Shown here: piece by piece, positions 1 through 7,584 of the stretch
How the letters are laid out: every line of letters starts with the position of its first letter
Numbering within the stretch: the stretch's first letter is position 1
Assembly: GCF_003003885.1 (NCBI RefSeq)
Contig: NZ_PVWN01000017.1
Location: 17,717-81,716 of the forward strand
Origin: Chlorogloea sp. CCALA 695
Lineage (GTDB): Bacteria > Cyanobacteriota > Cyanobacteriia > Cyanobacteriales > Chroococcidiopsidaceae
Reading direction: 5' to 3'
DNA: 64,000 bases
The notes under the pieces: generated by a model
What the model was told of the DNA's origin: nothing
Seen by the model: the letters and a program-made list of their open reading frames with translations, nothing else
Databases searched by the model: none
Translations under genes and position numbers: made by a program

Positions 1-2
1 GT

Positions 3-350
3 ATATATCTAGAGAAGAAATTGTACTCCCAGGCGATCGGATTATTTCAAAAAGCAATCAAAGCCGCCGAACAAGAAACCGAGGAAAATATCTCCCCTAT
101 TTATAACGGTTTAGGCTATGCTGCTTTTTCTCAAGAACAGTATGACTTAGCAATTCGTCATTACAAGGACGCTTTAAAGCAAAACCCTAATTATGTTTTT
201 GCTCTCAATAATTTAGGTCATGCTTACGAAAAGAAAAATTTAATTACTCCAGCTTTGGAAACTTACGAGCAAGTATTAAAATCTGAGCCAAACAATACTA
301 CCGCCAAGCGCCGCGCTGAATCTATCCGCAAACGGCTAGTTGTTTCTTAA
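3..350 (+). CDS. ycf37: Ycf37-like TPR protein, 3' part
   Basis: This is the C-terminal part of a tetratricopeptide protein. The reading frame is open to the left edge (codons from position 3 read I-Y-L-E-K-K), so the TTG at 21 is not a real start and the 5' end lies outside the window. At least two TPR units are visible (YNGLGYAAF...YDLAIRHY and ALNNLGHAYEKK...ALETYEQVL), followed by a basic tail. From memory this arrangement matches cyanobacterial Ycf37, whose N-terminus carries a membrane anchor and which helps assemble or stabilise photosystem I. The neighbour psbY also belongs to photosynthesis. A generic TPR protein is the alternative. Confidence 0.75.
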   Translation: MYLEKKLYSQAIGLFQKAIKAAEQETEENISPIYNGLGYAAFSQEQYDLAIRHYKDALKQNPNYVFALNNLGHAYEKKNLITPALETYEQVLKSEPNNTTAKRRAESIRKRLVVS

Positions 351-378
351 GTTGCTGGATTCAGCGTAAAATCCTTTT

Positions 379-407
379 GTAGAGACGTTGCATTGCAACG
401 TCTCTAC
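379..407. repeat. Dispersed perfect palindrome, copy 1
   Basis: Perfect inverted repeat with arms GTAGAGACGTTGCA / TGCAACGTCTCTAC around a single central T. It lies between the convergent ycf37 and psbY ends, 29 bases after the ycf37 stop. Related copies occur at 10363, 23381 and 24098. It could fold into a strong hairpin in RNA from either strand, so it may serve as a shared 3' end. Confidence 0.8.
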
Positions 408-416
408 CTAAATAAC

Positions 417-536
417 TTATTTCTCTAAAAAGCCTTGAATTTGTTTAATAGCTGCGGGAGCAATATTAAAAATTGCCCAACTCGCGGCGGCAATTAGTGG
501 TAGTAAAACTATAGCTATGCGATAATCGATGTCCAT
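417..536 (-). CDS. psbY: Photosystem II protein PsbY
   Basis: A 39-codon gene encodes MDIDYRIAIVLLPLIAAASW followed by AIFNIAPAAIKQIQGFLEK. It has one hydrophobic segment (about residues 7-27) and the conserved SWAxFNI and Q-FL features of PsbY (Ycf32), a single-span thylakoid subunit on the periphery of photosystem II near cytochrome b559. The length is typical for cyanobacterial PsbY. It is convergent with ycf37, with the palindrome at 379 between them. No other ATG in this frame gives a better start. Confidence 0.87.
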   Translation of the reverse strand: MDIDYRIAIVLLPLIAAASWAIFNIAPAAIKQIQGFLEK

Positions 537-650
537 CTTATTGTCATCCTCTCTTATTCAGAGATTAAAGTTTTTTAGAGTAGTTCTCATTTTTTATTTT
601 TAGCTGAAACAGGCAAATAAGCTAGACCTTTTGCCTATAAATGTTTTTAA

Positions 651-1175
651 TTAATCTTTCGTCACCTCAAATCCCATATCTGTACCTTTGCCAGCGTGAA
701 CTAAAGCTAACTTTTTGTAACGCTCGGCGTGTTCTATAAGTTCGGCGACGGCGGCAGGAGAGTTTTCTTTAATCCGCTTTCCCGGTACGCCTACAACTAA
801 CGAAAAAGGCGGTACATCCCTGTTTACAACCGATCCCGCGCCAATAATACTACCTGTACCTACCCGCACCCCATCCAAAATTATCGCCCCAATTCCGATT
901 AAACTACCTCGTTCAATGTAAGCGCCATGAATTACCGCCCGATGTCCAACAGTGACGAAATCCTCTAAAACCGTTGGTCTACCAGGATCTCCATGCAAAA
1001 CTGCCCCATCTTGAATGTTGGTACATTCACCGATTCCGATGCGCTCTATATCGCCGCGAATTACCGCACCGTACCAAATACTAGCTCCTGTAGCTACTTT
1101 GACTCGACCAATAACTACAGCATTAGCCGCCACAAAAACAGCTTGAGAGAGGTCAGGAGTGGGGAAGTAAGACAT
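651..1175 (-). CDS. Gamma-class carbonic anhydrase-like hexapeptide protein
   Basis: A left-handed beta-helix protein of about 174 residues with repeated hexapeptides (for example [25 protein letters not shown]). Three histidines are placed as the zinc ligands of gamma carbonic anhydrases: one in AVLHGD and two in the GHRAVIHG motif. The C-terminus is a short helix with YKKLALVH. The family (YrdA/CaiE/gamma-CA-like) often binds zinc; carbonic anhydrase activity is proven for only some members, so activity here is an inference. It is much shorter than CcmM and lacks RbcS-like repeats. I chose the ATG at 1175 ([10 protein letters not shown]) because this matches the family start; an in-frame ATG at 1193 adds six residues. 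Confidence 0.8.
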   Translation of the reverse strand: MSYFPTPDLSQAVFVAANAVVIGRVKVATGASIWYGAVIRGDIERIGIGECTNIQDGAVLHGDPGRPTVLEDFVTVGHRAVIHGAYIERGSLIGIGAIILDGVRVGTGSIIGAGSVVNRDVPPFSLVVGVPGKRIKENSPAAVAELIEHAERYKKLALVHAGKGTDMGFEVTKD

Positions 1176-1352
1176 AATAGACAACAGAAACAAATAGATT
1201 TCCGGGAAAATAGTTGTAAATGCTCAAACTGATGCAGCGCTTTAAGCACGATATCATAGTGCTAACCTATTAGTAGGTAAAGGGGTGCAGAGGCAGCAAC
1301 GACACAAAACCAGTGATGCTAGTGAAGACATAAATATGCCGATAAGCACTTC

Positions 1353-1856
1353 ATGATCAACTCAAGCTTACAATATCCAATTTTTGGTCCAGAGATTCAG
1401 TGTCCCCATTGTCGCCAAACTGTCCCGGCGCTGACACTTACAGATACTTATCTATGCACTCGTCATGGCGCTTTTGAAGCTGACCCCAAAACGGGAGAAT
1501 TAGTACATCTCCAATCTGGTCGTCATTGGAAACAATGGGGCGATGAATGGTATAGGCAACATACCCACGCTGACGGGATTAGATTTGAAATTCACGAAGC
1601 TTTGGATAGACTTTATACTCAAGGCTTCCGTGCTACAAGAGTAATTATTGCTGAGCGTTATCAAGAACTAATTAGCGGCTATTTAGAACGTAGCACTCCT
1701 TGGCGCGGACAATCGGAATCTCCCAAGCTTTACGGCTTACCTGTCGATTTCAGTCCTAATTCTCAAGAAGATTCACGCTGGGAAGTAATCAATTTTGACC
1801 TTGAAAAAGAGCCAGGGGTTCCGGTACGTTATCCTTATTTTCGCTTGTTTGAATAA
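1353..1856 (+). CDS. TIGR02652 family protein
   Basis: A 167-residue soluble protein recognised as the cyanobacterium-restricted TIGR02652 family, which has no assigned function. The N-terminal CPHC pair (residues 17-20) and a further Cys before RHGAF resemble a small zinc ribbon. The centre is rich in W, H and Y (HWKQWGDEWYRQH), and the C-terminus ends RYPYFRLFE. Its TAA stop shares one base with the ATG of the next gene (TAATG), so the two are probably cotranscribed and translationally coupled. Confidence 0.8.
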   Translation: MINSSLQYPIFGPEIQCPHCRQTVPALTLTDTYLCTRHGAFEADPKTGELVHLQSGRHWKQWGDEWYRQHTHADGIRFEIHEALDRLYTQGFRATRVIIAERYQELISGYLERSTPWRGQSESPKLYGLPVDFSPNSQEDSRWEVINFDLEKEPGVPVRYPYFRLFE

Positions 1857-2293
1857 TGCACCATGTTTCAATTCGTACAGGTAATATTCATAAAGCGATC
1901 GCCTTTTACGAACTTTTGGGCTTTAATGTATGCGATCGCTTTACTACAGGCTACACCTTAGCTTGCTGGATGGAAGGCTTACAAGGACGCATTGAACTAA
2001 TCCAAATTCCTCAACCTCACCCCGCTCCTGATGCTTTTAACGATGAGCATTATGTTGGTTATTATCATTTGTCTTTCGACTTAACTGAGGCTGTCCCAGA
2101 TTTAACTGATTGGTTGGCGGATTTAAAGCAACGTTTTGACAAGGCACACCAAGAGCAGCCAGAGCAATATCAACTATTAAAGATATTGTTACAGCCAGAA
2201 CAACAGCAAATTGGAGATCGCATTTATGAAGTTGCCTTTATTGCCGATATTGATAATTTGCCCTTAGAGTTCCTTAGAGTTTTAGCTAATTAG
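1856..2293 (+). CDS. VOC (glyoxalase/bleomycin resistance fold) protein
   Basis: A 145-residue protein starting MHHVSIRTGNIHKAIAFYEL, the typical first beta-alpha unit of the vicinal-oxygen-chelate fold, with H3 as a likely metal ligand and a second histidine in YYHLSFDL. Members include glyoxalase I, dioxygenases and resistance proteins; the substrate cannot be told from sequence. The start overlaps the stop of the TIGR02652 gene by one base, which links the two functionally. The 3' end overlaps the end of the convergent permease gene by 4 bases. Confidence 0.8.
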   Translation: MHHVSIRTGNIHKAIAFYELLGFNVCDRFTTGYTLACWMEGLQGRIELIQIPQPHPAPDAFNDEHYVGYYHLSFDLTEAVPDLTDWLADLKQRFDKAHQEQPEQYQLLKILLQPEQQQIGDRIYEVAFIADIDNLPLEFLRVLAN

Positions 2294-3129
2294 TGCAGGG
2301 AAGGCAGGTGACGTTTTTTACGGAATTTAATCCTTGTCCCCAAAAGTACGCAGCCAAACACGGCAGTTGAAAGTAAAACAACACTAGCTCCAGACGCAAT
2401 ATCAAAGTGGTAGCTTAGATATATTCCGAAAAAAGATATCACTGCGCCAATTACTCCAGAAATTATCATCATGTGTCCAAAGCGATCGCTTAATAATCTG
2501 GCAATAGAGGCGGGAATAACTACGGCGGAAATAATTAGCGTCACACCCAAGACATTAAGAGTTGCCACTAGTAGAGTAGCCAACATCAAAGCAAACAGTG
2601 TATCCATCGCCAATATAGGTACACCATGAACTTTAGCTACATCGCGGTCAAAACACCAAAATAGTAAAGGTCGATAAAAGATTACAACTAGGCTTAATAA
2701 GACAATAGTGACTCCAGTCACAACCCATAAATCTTCTGGAGTAACACCTAAGACATTGCCAAACAAAGCAGCTTCAAAGTTTTGGCTAAACTTGCGATAA
2801 GTACTGATAACTGCCACTCCCAGAGCAAAGCTAGCAGTAGTTACAATCCCAATTGCTGCATCTGAATATACTTTGCGCCCAGTTAAGTGTTGAATGATAA
2901 GAGCCGCAGCAAAGCCCCAAATTCCCGAACCAATATAAAAATTGAGATTCAATACATAGCTTAAAACCGCTCCACCTAAAATGGCGTGAGACAAACCATG
3001 AGCGATATAACTCATCCGCCGGGTGGTGATATAAACTCCCATCACGCCACACAATAAACCTGCCATTACCCCCACAATTACAGCGCGACTAAAAAATTCG
3101 TAGCGAAAAGGTGCAATCAGAAAATCCAT
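2290..3129 (-). CDS. Metal ABC transporter permease (ZnuB/MntB family)
   Basis: A 279-residue polytopic membrane protein with about eight hydrophobic spans and the ABC-3 family signature (GMSYIAHGLSHAILGGAV-type segment near the N-terminus, here RRMSYIAHGLSHAI; GVTLIISAVVIPASIARLL in the middle). It forms the inner-membrane channel of a divalent-metal importer. It is the last gene of a leftward operon: binding protein (4024-5088), ATPase (3179-4006), then this gene after 49 bases. The substrate is discussed under the binding protein. Confidence 0.87.
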   Translation of the reverse strand: MDFLIAPFRYEFFSRAVIVGVMAGLLCGVMGVYITTRRMSYIAHGLSHAILGGAVLSYVLNLNFYIGSGIWGFAAALIIQHLTGRKVYSDAAIGIVTTASFALGVAVISTYRKFSQNFEAALFGNVLGVTPEDLWVVTGVTIVLLSLVVIFYRPLLFWCFDRDVAKVHGVPILAMDTLFALMLATLLVATLNVLGVTLIISAVVIPASIARLLSDRFGHMMIISGVIGAVISFFGIYLSYHFDIASGASVVLLSTAVFGCVLLGTRIKFRKKRHLPSLH

Positions 3130-3178
3130 AGTAAGTAGTCTTTAAGTTCTGCTCTGAAAATATGTCTTTAACTCAAAA

Positions 3179-4006
3179 CTACAGTATGCGCTCTTGACGT
3201 AAAATCTGAGGTAAATTATTTTGCATTTGGTGGCGTAAAGAAGTACCGCCACTAGCAATTAAAATCCGGTCTTCATGGTGAAAAACTACCATTTCTGCGC
3301 CAAATGTCTGCTCAAGAATTGCTGGAGTAAAAACTTGCTCTGGTTGACCTTGAGCAATTAAGCCGTGATTGAAACATACCACCCAAGGTAAATGGGTAGC
3401 TACAGAATTTAGATCATGAGTAGAAAGTAAAATTGTTAAGCCTTGTTGATTGAGGTCGGCGAGTAAATGCAACAGTTCGTGCTGGACGTGCAAATCTGAA
3501 CTGCTAGTAGGTTCATCTAACAAAACAATGTCTGGCTTACCAACAAGAGCGCGCGCTAAAAATACCCGTTGTTGTTGACCGCCAGACAAATCGCCGATTG
3601 GTTTGTGGGCAATATGCTCGATCCCAACTCGGTGGAGGAATTCTCGCGCTGCTAGGCGATCGCGTTTTTGAGGAAAAGATAATATTTTATGTTTTTGGTA
3701 GCACCCCATCATCACTACTTCTTCGGCGGTGACAGGAAAGCTCCAATCTACTGTTTCTACTTGTGGGACGTAGCCAACCTTTGGCGGCGAGGTTCCAGGT
3801 TTTAGGCGCTTACCTCGAAAACGAACTTCTCCAGCCCAAGGCTGAATCAATCCTAAAATTGCCTTGATAAGCGTGCTTTTTCCACAACCAGAAGGCCCTA
3901 CTAAGCCCGTGAGTTGACCAGGGTAAATAGATAAATTTACTTGCTGAAAAACTGGACTAGTTTGATAGCCGCAGACCAAGTTTCGCACTTCTAATATTGG
4001 TTCCAT
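3179..4006 (-). CDS. Metal ABC transporter ATP-binding protein
   Basis: A 275-residue ABC ATPase with Walker A GPSGCGKST (residues 37-45), signature LSGGQQQRVFLARAL, Walker B IVLLDEP and switch His in LSTHDL. The length and the C-terminal FHHEDRILIASGG extension fit the Zn/Mn (ZnuC/MntB-type) importer ATPases. It lies 17 bases downstream of the binding-protein gene and 49 bases upstream of the permease gene, so the three form one operon powering metal uptake. Confidence 0.88.
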   Translation of the reverse strand: MEPILEVRNLVCGYQTSPVFQQVNLSIYPGQLTGLVGPSGCGKSTLIKAILGLIQPWAGEVRFRGKRLKPGTSPPKVGYVPQVETVDWSFPVTAEEVVMMGCYQKHKILSFPQKRDRLAAREFLHRVGIEHIAHKPIGDLSGGQQQRVFLARALVGKPDIVLLDEPTSSSDLHVQHELLHLLADLNQQGLTILLSTHDLNSVATHLPWVVCFNHGLIAQGQPEQVFTPAILEQTFGAEMVVFHHEDRILIASGGTSLRHQMQNNLPQILRQERIL

Positions 4007-4023
4007 TAAATTCTTATGCGTTG

Positions 4024-5088
4024 CTACTTGGTATTGGTACTGGCACTCGCTGTTGGCCCAACAACATTAGCAGGATTGAGTTTATTTACTAAATTGGAAT
4101 CACCCCCCAAGTTACTCGCTAGGATACGTAAGTTATCTGCCATCATGCCGATGTAAGTATGTTGGGGGTTGGTATTTTCTAAGGCATTTGCTGAACCGTC
4201 TCCTGGCAAGTCATCATCAGAGGTATTAGCAGTTTTTACCTTAGCTTCGCGGGCAAGTTGTTCTGCAACTTTATTAGGGTAGACTTCCGAACCAAATACC
4301 GCCGGAACTTTGGTTTGCCGGATTTGATCGATTAATTTAGTAATATCTTGGGCTGATGGTTCATTAAAATCTGAAGGTTGAATTGCGCCAATTACTTCAA
4401 AACCGTATTCTCTTGCCCAGTATGCCCAAGAGTCATGATAAGTTAGAAGCTTGCGATTTTGGGCGGGGATGCTGGCTACAACTTCACGAGTCACTTTATC
4501 TAGTTCATTTAGGCGTTGCAAATAGTTTTTGAGATTATTAGCATAATACTCTTTGCCTTCAGGGTCTAACTCTGTAAGATGTTGAGCGGCAAGTTTAGCA
4601 TAAGCTTCAGCATATTTGGGATTGACCCAGAGGTGGGGGTTTGGTTCGCCTTTTTCTTTGGGAAAGCTAAAGTCAAAAAGCCACTGAGCCTCGGTAATAG
4701 TTTGATCACCTAGCTGATAGACTTTGGTGTCTTGCTGCTTAGAAGAACTTGCCAATTTTTGAGTTGGTGCTTCTAAGCTTAAACCGTTGACAAGAATTAG
4801 ATTTGCTTTACTTAATAAATCTGCATCGGAAGGGCGAGGTTCAAAGGTGTGCGAATCTGTGCCTTCCGGGATGATGCCTCGCACTTGGACGCGATCGCCA
4901 GCAATATTACTAACAATATTTGTTAAAGGAGCTACGGTAGTAACAACCAAAAGTTTATTTTGAGCTTGATTATTGCTAGTAGATGTACTGGCAACTTCCG
5001 ACGGACTCGGAGATACAGCTACATTTTGATTATTGCAAGCGATCGCTGTAAAGCTCAATGCCATTAATAAGGCATATACCTTCTTCAT
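4024..5088 (-). CDS. Metal ABC transporter substrate-binding lipoprotein (ZnuA/TroA type)
   Basis: A 354-residue cluster A-I binding protein. The signal peptide ends in a lipobox (TAIAC, lipidated Cys18). Metal ligands appear as H80 (DSHTFEP), H152 (NPHLWVN), H218 (TYHDSWAY) and an Asp in SDDDLPGDG near 291. In manganese-specific MntC/PsaA the third ligand is Glu; His at this place is the ZnuA/TroA pattern, so zinc, or zinc plus manganese, is the better guess. There is no long His-rich loop of the classical ZnuA kind. First gene of a three-gene operon. Confidence 0.85.
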   Translation of the reverse strand: MKKVYALLMALSFTAIACNNQNVAVSPSPSEVASTSTSNNQAQNKLLVVTTVAPLTNIVSNIAGDRVQVRGIIPEGTDSHTFEPRPSDADLLSKANLILVNGLSLEAPTQKLASSSKQQDTKVYQLGDQTITEAQWLFDFSFPKEKGEPNPHLWVNPKYAEAYAKLAAQHLTELDPEGKEYYANNLKNYLQRLNELDKVTREVVASIPAQNRKLLTYHDSWAYWAREYGFEVIGAIQPSDFNEPSAQDITKLIDQIRQTKVPAVFGSEVYPNKVAEQLAREAKVKTANTSDDDLPGDGSANALENTNPQHTYIGMMADNLRILASNLGGDSNLVNKLNPANVVGPTASASTNTK

Positions 5089-5426
5089 TAATGATTTATT
5101 GTCCTAAATTAAATATATAGATTATCAGTAGAGCTTTTCATGGCTCCTAGATGCAATGCCATGAGGGGGCATTTTTAGCTAATTTTGAGATGATTTTTAG
5201 ATTTTTTTTGATAAAATCCCCCTTAGTACATATTTTTTAGCTATTAGCTCGACTTTAATACTACTGCGCCTCAAATAGTGGAAGGGGTAAACAGGGATGA
5301 CAATTAATTACGACAACATAGGTCTGCGATCGCGCCCTAACTTCTTACTGGTTCAACCAGTCATGCAAAGCGTATCACTGGCGGGAATGTATGCCTTCGT
5401 ATCGCTACAAGCCCTTATTAAGTAGC
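5089..5426. other. Intergenic region upstream of metal importer
   Basis: This 338-base stretch holds the presumed leftward promoter of the metal importer, but I see no clear Zur or MntR operator. A rightward 42-codon ORF (5297-5425) follows a GGGG-rich stretch and encodes MTINYDNIGLRSRPNFLLVQ and a further hydrophobic part. Its middle is made of a HIP1-anchored repeat (5326-5347), so coding status is doubtful. I give it no function. Confidence 0.4.
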
Positions 5427-5756
5427 TTACTCGGCAAACATCTCAGCTAAGGTATCAAGAACCACTCTTTGCTCATCAAGACCAATCTGTCCGAGCTTTT
5501 CGATTAGTCGCGTTTTATCTATCGTGCGGATTTGATCTAGAACAATCTGCCCATCCTTACCCTGAAACTGACAAATAACACGAGTAGGGTAGGTCTTCCC
5601 TTTTGTAGTCATTGGAGCAATTATAACCGTCGCAATATAACGGTTCATCTCGTCTGGTGATATAACAACACAGGGGCGTGTCTTCTGAATTTCACTTCCA
5701 ACAGTGGGGTCAAGATTAACCAGAAAAACATCGAAACGGTTGACTACCACTCCCAT
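5427..5756 (-). CDS. mazF: MazF/PemK-family toxin
   Basis: A 109-residue PemK/MazF fold protein: it begins VNRFDVFLVNLDPTVGSE, followed by KTRPCVVISPDEMN and the TVIIAPMTTK strand, then LDQIRTIDKTRL. MazF toxins are sequence-specific endoribonucleases that cleave mRNA or rRNA. The conserved Arg in KTRP and Thr in MTT correspond to the catalytic pair of the family. Its 5' end overlaps the antitoxin gene by 13 bases, the usual antitoxin-first operon order. The first in-frame GTG/ATG choice (M-G-V-V-V-N-R) is uncertain by a few residues. Confidence 0.88.
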   Translation of the reverse strand: MGVVVNRFDVFLVNLDPTVGSEIQKTRPCVVISPDEMNRYIATVIIAPMTTKGKTYPTRVICQFQGKDGQIVLDQIRTIDKTRLIEKLGQIGLDEQRVVLDTLAEMFAE

Positions 5757-6004
5757 TCAACTCGATCCCAATCGGTAGTATTAACTTCATCATGAAGAAC
5801 ATCATCGTGTTGAGTTGCCATTGCAGCAAAGGCTTCCTCCCATCCACTTCGTGAACGCGAGGCTGTGCGAATAGTTAAGACTTCCCCCTGCACCTCAATT
5901 TCCACTTCTGCATGAATACCGCTTTGTTCCAAGAGGAGCTTAGGGATACGAACCCCTTGAGAGTTGCCAATTTTAACAATTCGGGTTCTAATAGCTGCGC
6001 CCAT
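5744..6004 (-). CDS. mazE: MazE-family AbrB-type antitoxin
   Basis: An 86-residue antitoxin. Residues 5-50 are a SpoVT/AbrB swapped-hairpin DNA-binding domain (TRIVKIGNSQGVRIPKLLLE, then VEIEVQGEVLTIR). The C-terminal tail is acidic and rich in W (DWDRVEWEW), as expected for a toxin-wrapping peptide. It would neutralise the MazF toxin encoded just downstream (13-base overlap) and repress its own promoter. HIP1-containing repeats lie directly upstream. Confidence 0.88.
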   Translation of the reverse strand: MGAAIRTRIVKIGNSQGVRIPKLLLEQSGIHAEVEIEVQGEVLTIRTASRSRSGWEEAFAAMATQHDDVLHDEVNTTDWDRVEWEW

Positions 6005-6078
6005 ATTTAGATGATTTCAAGAATAAAATGTAATTACATTGTAGCTACTGAAGAAAGATTTTTCAATGGTTTTGGGAG

Positions 6079-6132
6079 GCGATCGCGCGTTAACTTCTTA
6101 AGACTCAATACAGTGCGATCGCGCGATAACTT
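6079..6132. repeat. Two HIP1-anchored repeat copies between TA modules
   Basis: Two near-identical units, 6079-6106 and 6115-6132, each start GCGATCGCGCG and continue TAACTT after one variable base. Related sequences occur at 5326-5347 (GCGATCGCGC, two bases, TAACTTCTTA) and 6770-6795 (TATCGCGCTAATTTCTTAGG then ACTC). They sit in the spacer between the divergent side of mazE and the end of the second toxin gene, with no gene of their own. Confidence 0.6.
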
Positions 6133-6175
6133 AACTACAGAAATATCTCAATCCGTTGCGTTGCAAACTCTTGTG

Positions 6176-6436
6176 TTATCCCCCTCTAAGTAATTGGTCA
6201 TACTCTGAATGCGTCCCAATCCAAAACCATGCCATGTCATCACTATCTTCTACTACTAATGCACGATAATGAAGCCCTATTCGCACCGACCAAAACGAAC
6301 CTACTTTCTTGAAATGAAGCGATGGATATCGAGAATCTTGCTTAAGTAGCTCATAACATCGATTGGCAAGTATCTGAATATCGCCTAGCAATTGCCTGTA
6401 GTGATACCAGAAGTCAGGAGTTGCACGGTATCTCAC
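6176..6436 (-). CDS. RelE/ParE-like toxin
   Basis: An 86-residue basic-aromatic protein with the RelE/ParE superfamily pattern: an N-terminal helix pair (FWYHYRQLLGDIQILANRCYELL), then beta strands LHFKKVGSFWSVRIGLHYRALV and a C-terminal WFWIGTHSEYDQLL. Such proteins are mRNA interferases or gyrase poisons; which type cannot be told here. The gene starts with GTG at 6436 and overlaps the stop of the upstream antitoxin gene as GTGA, so translation is coupled. Confidence 0.8.
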   Translation of the reverse strand: MRYRATPDFWYHYRQLLGDIQILANRCYELLKQDSRYPSLHFKKVGSFWSVRIGLHYRALVVEDSDDMAWFWIGTHSEYDQLLRGG

Positions 6437-6633
6437 AGGTCAGTACAATGCCCTTCCCGTAAATGTCTTAGTGCCTTTTCAGCTAACTTATCAAGACGAC
6501 CTGCGGCGACATCTTCCTCAAATTGCCGATCCCAAACCTCTGCATCAAAATCAGCAAACCAGGATCGAAAAGCAGCAAGCTCCTCTGAGGACAATTGTTT
6601 GATAGCCTGCTTAACATCTTTCAAGTTATTCAT
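6433..6633 (-). CDS. Antitoxin partner of RelE/ParE-like toxin
   Basis: A 66-residue protein, mostly helical and acidic, with LSSEELAAFRSWFADFDAEVWD followed by EDVAAGRLDKLAEKAL. This is the pattern of small cyanobacterial antitoxins found directly in front of RelE-like toxins; a classical DNA-binding domain is not obvious. The four-base overlap (GTGA) with the toxin gene and the size support the pairing. Confidence 0.78.
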   Translation of the reverse strand: MNNLKDVKQAIKQLSSEELAAFRSWFADFDAEVWDRQFEEDVAAGRLDKLAEKALRHLREGHCTDL

Positions 6634-6997
6634 ACATATAAAAGAATCTTAGGCGCTATAGATTTATTCCATTTTACCGAAGGGCGCATTAGTTATTGCA
6701 TCAGTTATTGATTTGTACCCGAAGCCTTAACTATTGCTTTGGTAGGCGATGCTCTGCGAGCGCGCTTGCGCTATCGCGCTAATTTCTTAGGACTCTGGCG
6801 ACGCGGCCGAACATCTTTGCTTGCCTCATCTCGGATGACGCGGGCGGAAACGGCAAACAAAAACACAGACTTTACCATACAACATCATAACAAAGTCGTT
6901 ATTTGAGTCTCACGTCCATTGAATTGTTGTGTTGCGCGCTTGCTTTCAGCAGCCAATGTTTAATAAAGAGCGATTGCTGGAACTGATAACCGAAACA
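6634..6997. other. Gene-free spacer with HIP1-like repeat
   Basis: No convincing gene in 364 bases. It holds the presumed leftward promoter of the second toxin-antitoxin module and a GC-rich block at 6744-6795 with GCGATGCTCTGCGAGCGCG, a type of repeat common between cyanobacterial genes, followed by a diverged copy of the HIP1-anchored repeat seen at 6079. Confidence 0.4.
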
Positions 6998-7402
6998 TCA
7001 TTGTTCTTTAGAAGTTTTGGTTTTTTGAATCATCTCTTGGATTGTTTCAGTTTCGCCGATTTCATAAAGACTGATTAATCCATCCTCAATGGTAAAGATT
7101 TGCTGAACTGTTGCATCCGCGAGCAAATTGCCTTGCAAATCTTTGATGATTTGATGAACGGTAACGACGTTCCGATTGTTTTCGTCTGTCTCAAATTTTA
7201 ATGTCTCAAGCTCAGCTTGAATATCCTTAAATTGATTAGTCCAATATTCGCGCACTGCGTCGCGTCCATAAACGAAACCGCCTTCCAATCCGTTCGCCCA
7301 TTTCACGTTCGGGCGCATCAATGAGATGATTGTTTCGATCTCGCGTTTGTTAAAAGCATCGTATAAATTTTGCAGAAACTCTTGATTTGTAATCATAGTC
7401 AT
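6998..7402 (-). CDS. NTF2-like/SnoaL-like domain protein
   Basis: A 134-residue protein with the SnoaL/NTF2 cone fold pattern: FLQNLYDAFNKREIETIISL at the N-terminus, VKWANGLEGG, the AVREYWTNQF helix and a C-terminal strand pair VQQIFTIEDGLISLYEIGE. The family includes isomerases, hydrolases and non-enzymatic ligand binders, so no reaction is proposed. It stands alone, divergent from the M16 peptidase gene. The ATG at 7396 (second Met) is an alternative start. Confidence 0.72.
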   Translation of the reverse strand: MTMITNQEFLQNLYDAFNKREIETIISLMRPNVKWANGLEGGFVYGRDAVREYWTNQFKDIQAELETLKFETDENNRNVVTVHQIIKDLQGNLLADATVQQIFTIEDGLISLYEIGETETIQEMIQKTKTSKEQ

Positions 7403-7584
7403 TCACTCGTACAATACGAGCGTCGTTAAAACAAGAAAGCAGGCTAACTATTTATTGTACGGAATAGGGAAACTTTCGGTTATTTAAAAGGATTCGTTGC
7501 TGCTCTAAGTTGAAACTCCCTGCTTATCGCTAAGATCGGCTTAACCCAACTGCTAAAGTACCGGAATTTAAAAAGCATTAGTGT

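Noticed and set aside
993..1232. Rightward ORF opposite the gamma carbonic anhydrase-like gene
   Set aside because: It is antisense to a well supported coding region and has no family likeness.
5297..5425. 42-codon rightward ORF before mazF
   Set aside because: Its middle consists of a dispersed HIP1-type repeat and there is no known family; kept only as a note under the intergenic region.
6744..6795. GC-rich repeat considered as a CRISPR or IS remnant
   Set aside because: No regular spacing, no terminal inverted repeats and no transposase or cas gene nearby; it resembles common intergenic repeats.
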